DNA from: a virus
IMG/VR virus record: IMGVR_UViG_3300027710_000017
Span: 29,085-93,084 of that record
Reading direction: 5' to 3' (one strand)
DNA length: 64,000 nt
Shown here: one piece after another, positions 45,776 to 52,499 of the stretch
Position numbering within the stretch: the stretch's first letter is position 1
How the letters are laid out: each line of letters starts with the position of its first letter
Notes under the pieces: generated by a model
Databases searched by the model: none
What the model was told of the DNA's origin: nothing
Seen by the model: the letters and a program-made list of their open reading frames with translations, nothing else
Position numbers and translations under genes: made by a program

Positions 45776-46480
45776 CTAAGAGACGGAAATGCCAATTGAT
45801 TGCATCTCAACTAAGGCATCAAGGTCTGTTCTAATTTGTGGCACGGCACCACCAAGTCGAATAAGGTCATTCTCTATATAAAATTTTTGAGTGATTGACA
45901 TGTCGTACTCAAACTGATACTTTAGCGTTCCAGCAAAAGTTATTACAGATGTCTCTGAATTTGGGAAATATGTCCTGACCCATAGCTCAGTATTACTAGA
46001 CAATGTCTCAATTGAAAAGTTATAAGTCACACTAACCTGGGACCCTATGGCTAAGCCCCTGAGGTTTATCCTTTTGGATTCATTATTATAAAAACTAGCA
46101 GTATTTCTTGGCATATAAGCCTCTAGGTCTTTTGTCTTGTCTGAGTTTATAGAAACCTGAACCCAACCGTCTATTCCCCTATCGCCGCCAAGTTTGATTT
46201 GCTGCGGACTCTTGCTAAAGTATTTAGCCCAGCCTGCGTCTTGTTCATAAACTGGAAGATAGGTCTTTCCATCTTTTCCAGGAGCACCCTTTGGACCTGG
46301 CTCTCCACGATCACCCTTTTCACCACGCTCGCCTATTGGCCCTCTGTCGCCTTTGAGGCCTTGGGGACCTGGCACTGCGATATAAAAAGATTCGACTTCC
46401 TGCTTTTGAACTTGCTCTGCTAATTTAGCGTAGTTGGGCTTTTTATTAGATGGGAAGTCCATGCTTTTACTGATGGCCAC
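45776..46480 (-). CDS. Collagen-like virion protein
   Basis: 234 residues from GTG at 46480, chosen because AGGAG lies 5 bases upstream. Residues ~36-70 contain about eleven uninterrupted Gly-X-Y triplets (for example GLKGDRGPIGERGEKGDRG and GEPGPKGAPGKDGK), which should form a triple helix, followed by a beta-rich domain (GRVWISS-like strands, LWVRTYFPNSETSVITFAG). Triple-helical spikes occur on several Gram-positive phages. Five X/Y prolines are in positions a prolyl hydroxylase could act on, which ties it to the oxygenase genes nearby (inference). Confidence 0.75.
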   Translation of the reverse strand: MAISKSMDFPSNKKPNYAKLAEQVQKQEVESFYIAVPGPQGLKGDRGPIGERGEKGDRGEPGPKGAPGKDGKTYLPVYEQDAGWAKYFSKSPQQIKLGGDRGIDGWVQVSINSDKTKDLEAYMPRNTASFYNNESKRINLRGLAIGSQVSVTYNFSIETLSSNTELWVRTYFPNSETSVITFAGTLKYQFEYDMSITQKFYIENDLIRLGGAVPQIRTDLDALVEMQSIGISVS

Positions 46481-46488
46481 TAAGACTC

Positions 46489-46575
46489 CTACTTTGTTGT
46501 TTTAAAAATCTTTCCAGCAACCTTGATTACTGGAGGTATTACAGGAATATTGTTAGAAATTTTTATAACTGGCAT
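46489..46575 (-). CDS. 28-residue peptide gene
   Basis: Begins MPVIKISNNIPVIPPVIKVA and ends in KTTK. ATG at 46575 overlaps the stop of the upstream gene (TAATG) and the stop lies 9 bases before the next GTG start, which is how the whole operon is packed. Small, Pro/Ile-rich and hydrophobic; function unknown. Similar tiny genes fill gaps between tail genes of many phages. Confidence 0.4.
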   Translation of the reverse strand: MPVIKISNNIPVIPPVIKVAGKIFKTTK

Positions 46576-46949
46576 TATAGACTTCCCGACACGTCACCGA
46601 ATACGGTTATTGTTCCAATTAGCGGTGTCCATACCAGACCATCTACAACAACCTGTAGATCGAAAGCAAGCTCTGCCACTGTAGAAGTATAGCCAGCTCC
46701 CCAGAATTCAGTAATCTCAGATGGTGCAGTAATGACCACATAGCCATTTCCAGCCTCTACTTGCAGCTCATCAAGAATATCGCCACGGAAGTCGTAGCTG
46801 GTAGCGGTAAATTCCCAATCGGAAGTATCGAATGAAGTAGATTCGTCGTTTTCGTAGAAATCTACCCTAAGTGAGGCGGTATCGCCTCTAACTACCTGCC
46901 ATTTAACATTTGCAGGATTAGCACCAAAAATTTCAGGAGAGCAAGACAT
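46575..46949 (-). CDS. LtfC-like beta-sandwich protein, copy 3
   Basis: 124 residues from ATG at 46949; the upstream in-frame ATG lies inside the -10 TATAAT, which ends exactly 6 bases before the chosen codon. WQVVRGDTASLRVDFYENDESTSFDTSDWEFTATS and VWTPLIGTITVFGDV follow the motif order of the 40.0 kb paralog. Probable anchor domain of a fibre. Confidence 0.7.
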   Translation of the reverse strand: MSCSPEIFGANPANVKWQVVRGDTASLRVDFYENDESTSFDTSDWEFTATSYDFRGDILDELQVEAGNGYVVITAPSEITEFWGAGYTSTVAELAFDLQVVVDGLVWTPLIGTITVFGDVSGSL

Positions 46950-46955
46950 ATTAAT

Positions 46956-46961
46956 ATTATA
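46956..46961 (-). promoter_or_regulatory. -10 for leaderless LtfC-like copy 3
   Basis: TATAAT 6 bases before ATG 46949; the earlier in-frame ATG lies partly inside it. Confidence 0.6.
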
Positions 46962-46969
46962 CATACCAA

Positions 46970-47266
46970 TATAAACAAAAAGCTAGTACCTGAAGCGGTG
47001 GGTATGAGAGACTCACTTCAAGTACTAGCCTAATTATTATATCAAAGAAAATAAATTAAATTGTAAAAGTCAGGAAAGTAAAGGGTTGTTATACAAAGTT
47101 TATAAAATCGTTATATAAGAGTTATAGAAATTTGCCTACTTTACGAACAAAAATCTGGTAGGATGTATATATTAATATATTACTTTATATCTTTAATTCT
47201 TATATATATTATATATATTAGCTTTATATCTAGATATCTTATATATTATATATAGTAGATTATAGA
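46970..47266. other. AT-rich non-coding region
   Basis: Apart from the terminator at 46,982-47,029, about 240 bases are almost only A and T, with runs of TATATA near 47,165-47,260 and no supported gene. It could be an easily melted site or a scar of rearrangement; nothing else is recognisable. Confidence 0.5.
46982..47029 (-). terminator. Hairpin terminator after the small membrane protein gene
   Basis: 16-base arms and a 16-base loop. The two mismatches become G-U pairs only in minus-strand RNA. A TTTTTGTTT tract follows on that strand, so it terminates leftward RNA before the LtfC-like gene. Confidence 0.65.
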
Positions 47267-47533
47267 TTATTTGCTATTAGAAGACAAGTGATCAATTAAC
47301 GTGTCAAATATCTTGTCTATCTTGGTTTCAAGCTTATTGTGTTGAGAATCCATTTTTTTCTCAAGCTCGCCCTGTTTTGATTCAAGTCTGGTTATTTGAT
47401 CTTTCATACTAGATCCACTATTTGGTCTTAGCTCATCGAGATAGTGTTTTACGAGCCAACGGATAAACATCGCTACTGATGTTATGATTGTTATAATTCC
47501 TACTGCTACAGCAACCCAAGATTCTACTGACAT
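47267..47533 (-). CDS. Small membrane protein with coiled coil (holin-like candidate)
   Basis: 88 residues from ATG at 47533. The first ~30 residues contain one clear transmembrane helix (SWVAVAVGIITIITSVAMFIRWLV). The rest is a charged coiled coil (ITRLESKQGELEKKMDSQHNKLETKIDKIFDTLIDHL). This matches short BhlA/XhlA-type holin-associated proteins, but the lysin lies far away at 63 kb, so the role is open. TATAAT lies 9 bases before the ATG. A terminator follows. Confidence 0.6.
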   Translation of the reverse strand: MSVESWVAVAVGIITIITSVAMFIRWLVKHYLDELRPNSGSSMKDQITRLESKQGELEKKMDSQHNKLETKIDKIFDTLIDHLSSNSK

Positions 47534-47565
47534 AATAGAATAATTATACATATATTTTTTTACAT

Positions 47566-48162
47566 TTATAGCTTCCAGAACGGATATTCTGTTACCCAAA
47601 CTGGCAATGAGTAGCGATCTTCAGAAATTTCATTTACGGTATGTAAATACTGTGGTGGTCTTGATGGAAATACAACTAAGTCACCTGGCTCTGGAGTATA
47701 TTTATGACCTAATTTGGTAAACTTTAGTTCTCCACCACTCTTCATTTTATTAAGATAGATTACTCCACCATATTTTAATTGCATGTTTGCACCGCCGTCG
47801 TTATCTACATGCTCTTCTATTTTGCCACCAGCGACTTGTTTTGCAAGATAAAACGCACAGACCATTAAGTCTTTTTTATTTTTATAAACTTCTTTTACAC
47901 TTGCTTCAATTCTTGGGAAGAGGTCGGATCTAAGCATTGGCTCAATATCCTTGATTTTTTCTAACGTCAGATCTGACTTTTCTTTACGATATCCATCTTT
48001 TCCAAACATAAGGACTTTGCGCTCAAACTTAGCGCCATTCCACTCTTTAAGCATGTCGTCAATATTATCTATATAATCAATAAAAAATTTAGTTTCTTCT
48101 GGAGACAGAAAGTTTTTAATAACTTTTATCTCTTCGATTCCCATATCTTCTTCAAATTTCAT
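47566..48162 (-). CDS. 2OG-Fe(II) oxygenase, intact active site
   Basis: 198 residues. All ligands are visible: H-x-D in EEHVDND, distal His in PPQYLHTV and Arg in EDRYSLPVWV, with YGGVIYLNKMKSGGELKF and EPGDLVVFPSR. This is the prolyl-4-hydroxylase type. First gene of the leftward block, with its start codon 6 bases after TATACT. It is divergent from the 48.2 kb operon, and both promoters sit in a 45-base gap. Confidence 0.82.
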   Translation of the reverse strand: MKFEEDMGIEEIKVIKNFLSPEETKFFIDYIDNIDDMLKEWNGAKFERKVLMFGKDGYRKEKSDLTLEKIKDIEPMLRSDLFPRIEASVKEVYKNKKDLMVCAFYLAKQVAGGKIEEHVDNDGGANMQLKYGGVIYLNKMKSGGELKFTKLGHKYTPEPGDLVVFPSRPPQYLHTVNEISEDRYSLPVWVTEYPFWKL

Positions 48163-48168
48163 ATAATT

Positions 48169-48174
48169 AGTATA
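48169..48174 (-). promoter_or_regulatory. Extended -10 (oxygenase at 47.6 kb)
   Basis: TGG-TATACT 6 bases before ATG. Confidence 0.6.
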
Positions 48175-48195
48175 CCACAGCAGCCTATTTAGTGA

Positions 48196-48201
48196 TATAA
48201 T
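48196..48201 (+). promoter_or_regulatory. Extended -10 (48.2 kb gene)
   Basis: TGA-TATAAT 6 bases before ATG; divergent from the oxygenase promoter. Confidence 0.6.
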
Positions 48202-48207
48202 TGAAAA

Positions 48208-48399
48208 ATGACAAAAGATGAGCTTGTTGAGATTATGTCCAATTCAGTCGAAGAAACAAATAAAAAGCTCATAACCAATATAAAGACTCCGCCCGAAGTT
48301 TATGAAGAGTCGCTAAAATGGAACAGACCCAGCCTGGACTATATAAACGAAATGATAGTTGAAGAGCTAGTTCGACGAAAAATAGTTTCGGTCGAATAA
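48208..48399 (+). CDS. Small helical protein, paralog A of the 48.7 kb gene
   Basis: 63 residues. It aligns with the 48.7 kb protein: KDExVxxMxNxVxExN near the start and LVxxxxV at the end (LVEIMSNSVEETNKK and MIVEELVRRKIVSVE). Unknown function; small charged helical protein. Its ATG is 6 bases after TATAAT. Confidence 0.62.
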   Translation: MTKDELVEIMSNSVEETNKKLITNIKTPPEVYEESLKWNRPSLDYINEMIVEELVRRKIVSVE

Positions 48400-48495
48400 A
48401 GCTCGATTTTAAATTCGGCGGAATATAGAGATACCAATGCACCCAAACCCACAATATGTGATATATGTGCAATATTTCTAATAACCGAAATATGG

Positions 48496-48501
48496 TATAA
48501 T
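48496..48501 (+). promoter_or_regulatory. Extended -10 (zinc-finger copy 2)
   Basis: TGG-TATAAT 6 bases before ATG. Confidence 0.6.
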
Positions 48502-48507
48502 TTTCCT

Positions 48508-48705
48508 ATGGGAGACGTCACTTTCTTTGATCTTTTTGATCCAAACCAGCCTAGGTCTGATAAGGAACTTATCGAATCCCGCCTAGCCATATGCAATACA
48601 TGTGAGTGGTTTGATAAGCGCATGGTTAAATGTCGCAAATGTGGCTGTTTTATGAAATTAAAAAGTACGCTTAAACAGGCGGAATGTCCGATTGGTAAAT
48701 GGTAA
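48508..48705 (+). CDS. Cys-rich zinc-finger protein, copy 2
   Basis: 65 residues with CNTCEWFDKRMVKCRKCGCFMKLKSTLKQAECPIGKW, the same spacing of Cys as copy 1 at 41.6 kb. Expected zinc-binding fold. Its -10 TATAAT is 6 bases before ATG. The next gene overlaps its stop, as copy 1 overlaps an oxygenase. Confidence 0.68.
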   Translation: MGDVTFFDLFDPNQPRSDKELIESRLAICNTCEWFDKRMVKCRKCGCFMKLKSTLKQAECPIGKW

Positions 48706-48893
48706 TGTATAAAGATGAAGTAGTGGCATTAATGACAAATGCTGTCAACGAGATGAATAGACTAAGAGCTATTCAAATGGGTATTCATTCTGCTGGCATT
48801 GAAGATAGTATTCAGGGTATGCAGGAAGAACTAAATCATGTCAATAGTATGTTATATGACACACTAGTAGACAATGGAGTTATAAGGACTTAA
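48705..48893 (+). CDS. Small helical protein, paralog B of the 48.2 kb gene
   Basis: 62 residues (YKDEVVALMTNAVNEMNRLRAIQMG, ELNHVNSMLYDTLVDNGVI) like paralog A. ATG at 48705 is chosen because it overlaps TAA of the zinc-finger gene (TAATG); an ATG two codons upstream also exists. Unknown role. Confidence 0.62.
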   Translation: MYKDEVVALMTNAVNEMNRLRAIQMGIHSAGIEDSIQGMQEELNHVNSMLYDTLVDNGVIRT

Positions 48894-48959
48894 AGTCTTT
48901 ATTCAGGCTGTGGAGTTTGTTTTCCACATGTACAATTACCGTTACACATGGTTATATGA

Positions 48960-48965
48960 TACACT
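48960..48965 (+). promoter_or_regulatory. -10 of 49.0 kb oxygenase pair
   Basis: TACACT 6 bases before ATG; a TGTGGA/TCCACA hairpin lies at 48,909-48,928. Confidence 0.5.
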
Positions 48966-48971
48966 ATAATT

Positions 48972-49631
48972 ATGAGTGATGTTATTGATTTTAAACCCTT
49001 TGTAACCAAAGACTTTCTACCCCAAGAAATTTACGATGTAGTATATGATGCTGTAAATTCTCAAATTTCTAAGAATCTAGCAGAAGGAAAAGAGGCCTAT
49101 GCTGAACCTTTTGTAAAGGCTGGATCTAATGGATTTATTATCCTTTTTGAGTGTGTTCCAGATAGTGTATATGCCTTTTTAAAAGAAAAGATCTCAGAAG
49201 CTGTTGGATTTGAGATAGCTACTCCTGGATTGCTTTTTGCTAGATATACACACGATTCAGGATATGCCCCTAGATTATTACCACATGCAGATAGGGCTGT
49301 AAAAACTCAAGCCATTACTATGACAGTTGAGCTAGATTCTACTCTAGATTGGGATATTTATATTGAACATGACAGATACCAGCTAGAAAAGAATGATGCA
49401 ATATTCTTCTCTGGATCTCATCAAACACACTTTAGGCCATACCAAAAATTTGAAAAAGATGATTACTACGATATTTTACTGATTCAGACAGCAATCGATT
49501 TACCAGATCAGGATGAGATTACAGAAGAAAACCACTTCCAGTATATGGACAAGAGAGCTGGAGACTTTATCGTAAAGTATAAGGACCTTCTAGAACAGTC
49601 TTTAGATGATAGAGGAGACTTGCGTAATTGA
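48972..49631 (+). CDS. 2OG-Fe(II) oxygenase-like protein, paralog C
   Basis: 219 residues. FARYTHDSGYAPRLLPHADRA has candidate H-x-D ligands (HAD), then a beta-strand run ITMTVELDSTLDWDIYIE, and FFSGSHQTHFRPY supplies a distal His. No Arg like that of the classic type is obvious, so catalysis needs proof. Paralogous to the following gene throughout. -10 TACACT sits 6 bases before ATG; a TGTGGA/TCCACA hairpin lies just upstream. Confidence 0.68.
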   Translation: MSDVIDFKPFVTKDFLPQEIYDVVYDAVNSQISKNLAEGKEAYAEPFVKAGSNGFIILFECVPDSVYAFLKEKISEAVGFEIATPGLLFARYTHDSGYAPRLLPHADRAVKTQAITMTVELDSTLDWDIYIEHDRYQLEKNDAIFFSGSHQTHFRPYQKFEKDDYYDILLIQTAIDLPDQDEITEENHFQYMDKRAGDFIVKYKDLLEQSLDDRGDLRN

Positions 49632-50251
49632 TTAACTTATTAGAGCTAAAGCCTTTTGTTATCAAGAACGTTCTTTCTGAAGAAGAGTATTCCTATGTCT
49701 ATGATTGTGTTAATAAGGGCTTTCCAGAAGAGATCAAACCTGATCTACCCTCAGATAATAGAGAATATCCAGAATACTTGAATGTTCCAGATCTTGGATA
49801 CCTGGCTTATATTAAAGGTTTTAGTGAAGACTTTAAAAAATCTATAAAAAATACTTTAGAAAATAGCTTAGGAATTCCACTATCTTTACCAGATATCCAC
49901 TTTGCCAGATACACTAGCAAAACTGGACATAAGCCAACTTTAAAACCACATTATGACATAGGCGTTAGACATCCATCAGTAACTATCTCTATTCAAATGG
50001 ACACTACTCTGGATTGGGATTTACATGCATACGATGGGTCTGCTACCCTTTCAAAAAATGAAGCTATGGTGTTTTCAGGATCACACCAAGTCCATTGGAG
50101 ACCTCCAAAAGACTTCTCTGAGGATGACTACTTTGACATTATGGTGTGCCAGCTAGCAGTTAGCGATGAGATCTTGTCTGAAGATCATGCAGAATATATG
50201 TCTATTATTAATGCAGCTGCAGGTGCTGACTATTCCGCTAGATATATGTAA
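49628..50251 (+). CDS. 2OG-Fe(II) oxygenase-like protein, paralog D
   Basis: 207 residues from TTG at 49628, which overlaps the TGA of the previous gene (ATTGA). Motifs match paralog C: FARYTSKTGHKPTLKPHYDIG (H-x-D as HYD), ITISIQMDTTLDWDLHAY-type strand and FSGSHQVHWRPPKD with a distal His. Two adjacent copies suggest tandem duplication. A terminator region follows at 50.3 kb. Confidence 0.68.
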   Translation: MINLLELKPFVIKNVLSEEEYSYVYDCVNKGFPEEIKPDLPSDNREYPEYLNVPDLGYLAYIKGFSEDFKKSIKNTLENSLGIPLSLPDIHFARYTSKTGHKPTLKPHYDIGVRHPSVTISIQMDTTLDWDLHAYDGSATLSKNEAMVFSGSHQVHWRPPKDFSEDDYFDIMVCQLAVSDEILSEDHAEYMSIINAAAGADYSARYM

Positions 50252-50335
50252 ATCTGAAAAAATTTTTAAAATAGCCAAAATCTGAATATTTTACAATTAT
50301 GTATGATACATAAAAGAAATAAAAAAACAACTTTA

Positions 50336-50361
50336 TTTTAGTGAGCACACACTCGCTAAAA
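50336..50361. terminator. Bidirectional terminator between convergent operons
   Basis: TTTTAGTGAG/CTCGCTAAAA with a 6-base loop, flanked by A and T runs on both sides. Lies between the rightward oxygenase pair and the leftward 50.4 kb gene. Confidence 0.6.
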
Positions 50362-50367
50362 AAAATA

Positions 50368-50411
50368 AACACTAGTGCCAGCTTTTTACTGAACACTAGT
50401 GCCACCTTTTT
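50368..50411. repeat. Two direct copies of a CACTAGTG-containing 20-base repeat
   Basis: AACACTAGTGCCA(G/C)CTTTTT at 50,368-50,387 and 50,392-50,411, period 24. Each has a palindromic CACTAGTG and a T-run, so it may be an operator or a second terminator for rightward RNA. Confidence 0.6.
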
Positions 50412-50630
50412 CTATGCGACTACGCCGACAGTTGCCCAAAATTCTTTTGAGCTAGGGTCATAGCTATTGCCAGATACTCTAACCGCATACACGAATCCAC
50501 TTGGAAAGTGAACATCACCTCTAGGCTTAGCCTCTAGAATAGTTCCCCAACCTGTTCTAGCAGTTGAGTGATACTCCTTGCCCAATAGCAATTCTCCAAT
50601 AGTGTTGATTTCCATTTTTAGTTTATACAT
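50412..50630 (-). CDS. Hypothetical 72-residue protein
   Basis: Short beta-rich protein (RGDVHFPSGFVYAVRVSGNSYDPSSKEFWATVGVVA). Unknown family. Last gene of a small leftward operon; its stop abuts the 50.37-50.41 kb CACTAGTG repeats. The start could also be the internal Met five codons later. Confidence 0.55.
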   Translation of the reverse strand: MYKLKMEINTIGELLLGKEYHSTARTGWGTILEAKPRGDVHFPSGFVYAVRVSGNSYDPSSKEFWATVGVVA

Positions 50631-50632
50631 TT

Positions 50633-50812
50633 CTATCTTGCCTTTCTAATAACATTTTCATTGTAGTAATTCATAACCTCTTGGACTGCCTCAACGCCGT
50701 GAACAAGTTTCATTAGTTCGTATTCTTGTTCCGCATCTTCTATCTCTTGGCGGTCGTCGCCTTGATTAGCTATGTGATAAGCGGATACCGCTTTATAGAT
50801 TTCTGGATTCAT
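50633..50812 (-). CDS. Hypothetical 59-residue protein
   Basis: Reads MNPEIYKAVSAYHIANQGDD near the start and is mostly helical and acidic. AAAGGA lies upstream of the ATG. Two bases separate its stop from the next gene, so the operon is continuous. Function unknown. Confidence 0.55.
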   Translation of the reverse strand: MNPEIYKAVSAYHIANQGDDRQEIEDAEQEYELMKLVHGVEAVQEVMNYYNENVIRKAR

Positions 50813-50825
50813 AATCTATTCCTTT

Positions 50826-51035
50826 CTACTTGATAATGCTTAGTTTGTTTAGTGATTCTAGTGTTCCTGCGAACAATTCATCAAAACTGTTTTTAGACTT
50901 TCTAATCTCGCCACACTTGACTAGGTCGTGATTAGCTTTCCACGCTTTAGCATCAAGGTAGTAGCTAACAAAAGTTTCCTGTTCATACTCGCAATTTGAG
51001 CAACGGGTCTTGCGATACATTGTTGTTTTAGTCAT
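50826..51035 (-). CDS. Zinc-finger-like small protein, 69 residues
   Basis: CSNC near residue 12 and a Cys (VKCGEI) near residue 41 suggest a partial zinc knuckle or metal-bound fold; the rest is helical. It belongs to the leftward early-type operon whose promoter lies at 51,063-51,091. Unknown function. Confidence 0.55.
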   Translation of the reverse strand: MTKTTMYRKTRCSNCEYEQETFVSYYLDAKAWKANHDLVKCGEIRKSKNSFDELFAGTLESLNKLSIIK

Positions 51036-51062
51036 AATTTATCTTCCTTTTCTAATAATCTA

Positions 51063-51091
51063 AACTTAGCATAACCTACCGACATTTATAC
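51063..51091 (-). promoter_or_regulatory. Leftward early-type promoter 1
   Basis: On the minus strand: GTATAA, 17-base spacer with ATGTCGGTAG, TAAGTT preceded by TGC. Reads into the 50.8 kb gene. Confidence 0.6.
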
Positions 51092-51211
51092 ACGGTAGAC
51101 GCTTACAACATCTAGCATTGAGATACCTTCCTTAGCTAGGTAGAATCCCCAGTTATCTCCTGGGTAAATCTCAACTTTTCCATTTGTAAAGGTAATCTGG
51201 ACTTTTTCCAT
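51086..51211 (-). CDS. Hypothetical 41-residue protein
   Basis: Starts EKVQITFTNGKVEIYPGDN and ends VVSVYRV: a small beta-rich protein of the kind seen in phage early regions. Its stop overlaps the -35 region of the next leftward promoter, an arrangement repeated at 51.63 kb on the other strand. Confidence 0.5.
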   Translation of the reverse strand: MEKVQITFTNGKVEIYPGDNWGFYLAKEGISMLDVVSVYRV

Positions 51212-51254
51212 TTTACACTTCCTTTCTATTTATCTAATCTTTCTTTATACCTTT

Positions 51255-51283
51255 AGCCTACCATCAACTACCGACATTTATGC
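51255..51283 (-). promoter_or_regulatory. Leftward early-type promoter 2
   Basis: On the minus strand: GCATAA, 17-base spacer with ATGTCGGTAG, TAGGCT preceded by TGG. Drives the 41-residue gene; divergent from the 51.43 kb promoter. Confidence 0.58.
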
Positions 51284-51350
51284 CACTTTTACAAGGTATT
51301 TCTATACAAACTTTTACCCTGTTTTTTGTAGGTATTTACAGTAATTGCGA

Positions 51351-51371
51351 CACGCCCGACGCCGTGCGCCA
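51351..51371 (+). repeat. Hairpin + GGYGCRCCA element, copy 1
   Basis: CACG/CGTG stem then CGTGCGCCA; 67 bases before the ATGTC element of the 51.43 kb promoter. Very similar to copy 2. Confidence 0.6.
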
Positions 51372-51372
51372 C

Positions 51373-51392
51373 TGTGGATAACCTGTGGATAA
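51373..51392. other. Two DnaA boxes in the early control region
   Basis: TGTGGATAA twice, 11 bases apart, immediately after cassette copy 1 and before the divergent early promoters. May bind host DnaA or be a secondary origin. Confidence 0.5.
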
Positions 51393-51431
51393 CTCCGTTA
51401 TGATAATGTTATGAAACGCCCCGATCAGCCT

Positions 51432-51460
51432 CCCCAAATGTCGGTGGTTTGTGATAGGGT
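51432..51460 (+). promoter_or_regulatory. Early-type promoter with ATGTCGGTGG spacer element
   Basis: Conserved ATGTCGGTGG starts right after the weak -35 (CCCCAA) and TAGGGT follows at 17 bases; extended TGA. Drives the 51.5 kb zinc-ribbon gene. Confidence 0.6.
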
Positions 51461-51490
51461 TTTAGTAAGCCAAAAGAAAGGAAACAACAA

Positions 51491-51631
51491 ATGGACAAGA
51501 TGTGTGTTTACTGTGAGAGCGTATTCTCACCTGATACTATTGTTTGCCACAACTGTAATGAGTATGATGGGATGATGCCCCTAGAGTCTGCCATCGACTA
51601 CCTCAACCTTGACCCTAACGACTTCCTATAA
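51491..51631 (+). CDS. 46-residue zinc-ribbon protein
   Basis: CVYCESVF...VCHNCNE forms two CxxC knuckles (residues ~5-8 and ~19-22), followed by an acidic helical end (LESAIDYLNLDPNDF). First gene after promoter 51,432-51,460. AAAGGAA precedes ATG. Role unknown. Confidence 0.55.
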   Translation: MDKMCVYCESVFSPDTIVCHNCNEYDGMMPLESAIDYLNLDPNDFL

Positions 51632-51654
51632 ATGTCAGAGGGTTATGCTAGGTT
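51626..51654 (+). promoter_or_regulatory. Early-type promoter with ATGTCAGAGG
   Basis: CTATAA, then ATGTCAGAGG in a 17-base spacer and TAGGTT preceded by TGC. Overlaps the stop of the previous gene. Confidence 0.55.
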
Positions 51655-51676
51655 GGAACTAACGAAAGGAAATCAA

Positions 51677-51772
51677 ATGATAACACTAACATTCGAAACT
51701 TGGGAAGAGTTTGATAACGCTATCGCTGGGATAGTATTATTGGAAACAGAACTAACAAAGGAGAGCAACTAA
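51677..51772 (+). CDS. 31-residue peptide gene
   Basis: ITLTFETWEEFDNAIAGIVL, acidic and helical. GAAAGGAAA upstream, stop overlapping the next start (TAATG). First of a chain of coupled tiny genes after the promoter at 51,626-51,654. Function unknown. Confidence 0.45.
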   Translation: MITLTFETWEEFDNAIAGIVLLETELTKESN

Positions 51773-51906
51773 TGACAGTAGAGGTAATGTTCAAAGATGG
51801 TTCAGCAATTTACCCTAGCTATGACCCAGAGCACCGCAAAAGTGTCCTAGAGTTTTATGCTAATCTTTTTGACAAGGGTGAAATTATTTCTTGGAAGGTA
51901 ATCTAA
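51772..51906 (+). CDS. 44-residue protein
   Basis: TVEVMFKDGSAIYPSYDPEH, then a helical end (VLEFYANLFDKGEIISWKV). Coupled by TAATG to both neighbours, which supports it as real. Unknown. Confidence 0.5.
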   Translation: MTVEVMFKDGSAIYPSYDPEHRKSVLEFYANLFDKGEIISWKVI

Positions 51907-52019
51907 TGATGTTTTATAACGGATTCAACTTGCTAATTGACCTAATCTTGGTTATAGTAGCCTATGAGGTTGGTATGTATTTCGGAACTAAGCGTGTGAT
52001 TGAAAGGAATAGCAAATGA
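51906..52019 (+). CDS. 37-residue single-TM protein
   Basis: Central hydrophobic helix (LLIDLILVIVAYEVGMYFG) with a basic tail (TKRVIERNSK). Small single-pass membrane protein, possibly acting on the host envelope. Overlaps its neighbour (ATGATG). Confidence 0.5.
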   Translation: MMFYNGFNLLIDLILVIVAYEVGMYFGTKRVIERNSK

Positions 52020-52198
52020 TGACAGAAGAAGAATTTGATGATTGGCTAGATGATGTTTATCCAACTTACCAAATTGCTGGGGTGACTCTTTACCCCTCGC
52101 AAATGCTAAAGAACTGCGACCCTATCGCATACAGAATTGCGTTGTCAGAGTGTGAAGAAAGAGAAGAAGAGTGGGAGGGTTATTTTGACAATAAGTGA
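52016..52198 (+). CDS. Acidic 60-residue protein
   Basis: EEEFDDWLDDVYPTYQIAGVTLYPSQML, highly acidic, with a CEEREEEWEGY end. Unknown; overlapped by the next gene's TTG start. Confidence 0.55.
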   Translation: MMTEEEFDDWLDDVYPTYQIAGVTLYPSQMLKNCDPIAYRIALSECEEREEEWEGYFDNK

Positions 52199-52280
52199 AT
52201 TAGAACAACTGATTTTCCAAATTGACCTAATGCTAACTGAAGATGTTGGCGAATTATTTACAACACCAGAGGAGAACTAA
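52185..52280 (+). CDS. 31-residue peptide gene, TTG start
   Basis: TISELEQLIFQIDLMLTEDVG from TTG at 52185. GGAGGG lies 5 bases upstream, which supports the non-ATG start. Helical and acidic. Unknown. Confidence 0.45.
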   Translation: MTISELEQLIFQIDLMLTEDVGELFTTPEEN

Positions 52281-52415
52281 ATGGAATTGTTTTTGATTTT
52301 TGTAATCGTTGGTATTGCTATTTTTGTTGGAACTTCTTTAGCTGCTGTTTTGTTTTTGCTACAAGAAAATAACAGACTTGGCGAAGAGCTAGAAAAGAAT
52401 CAGCCACCCTTCTAA
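52281..52415 (+). CDS. 44-residue single-TM protein
   Basis: LFLIFVIVGIAIFVGTSLAAVLF hydrophobic N-terminus then a charged coiled segment (LQENNRLGEELEKNQ). GGAG lies upstream. Likely a small inner-membrane protein; function unknown. Confidence 0.55.
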   Translation: MELFLIFVIVGIAIFVGTSLAAVLFLLQENNRLGEELEKNQPPF

Positions 52416-52420
52416 AACGA

Positions 52421-52441
52421 CACGCCCGAGAGGGTGCGCCA
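52421..52441 (+). repeat. Hairpin + GGYGCRCCA element, copy 2
   Basis: CCC-GAGA-GGG stem then GGTGCGCCA; 65 bases before the next ATGTC. Confidence 0.62.
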
Positions 52442-52499
52442 CATCCTGGGACAGATGTCAAATGTTTACGAAGAGTTTTATGATCGCCCCAAATTCTGT

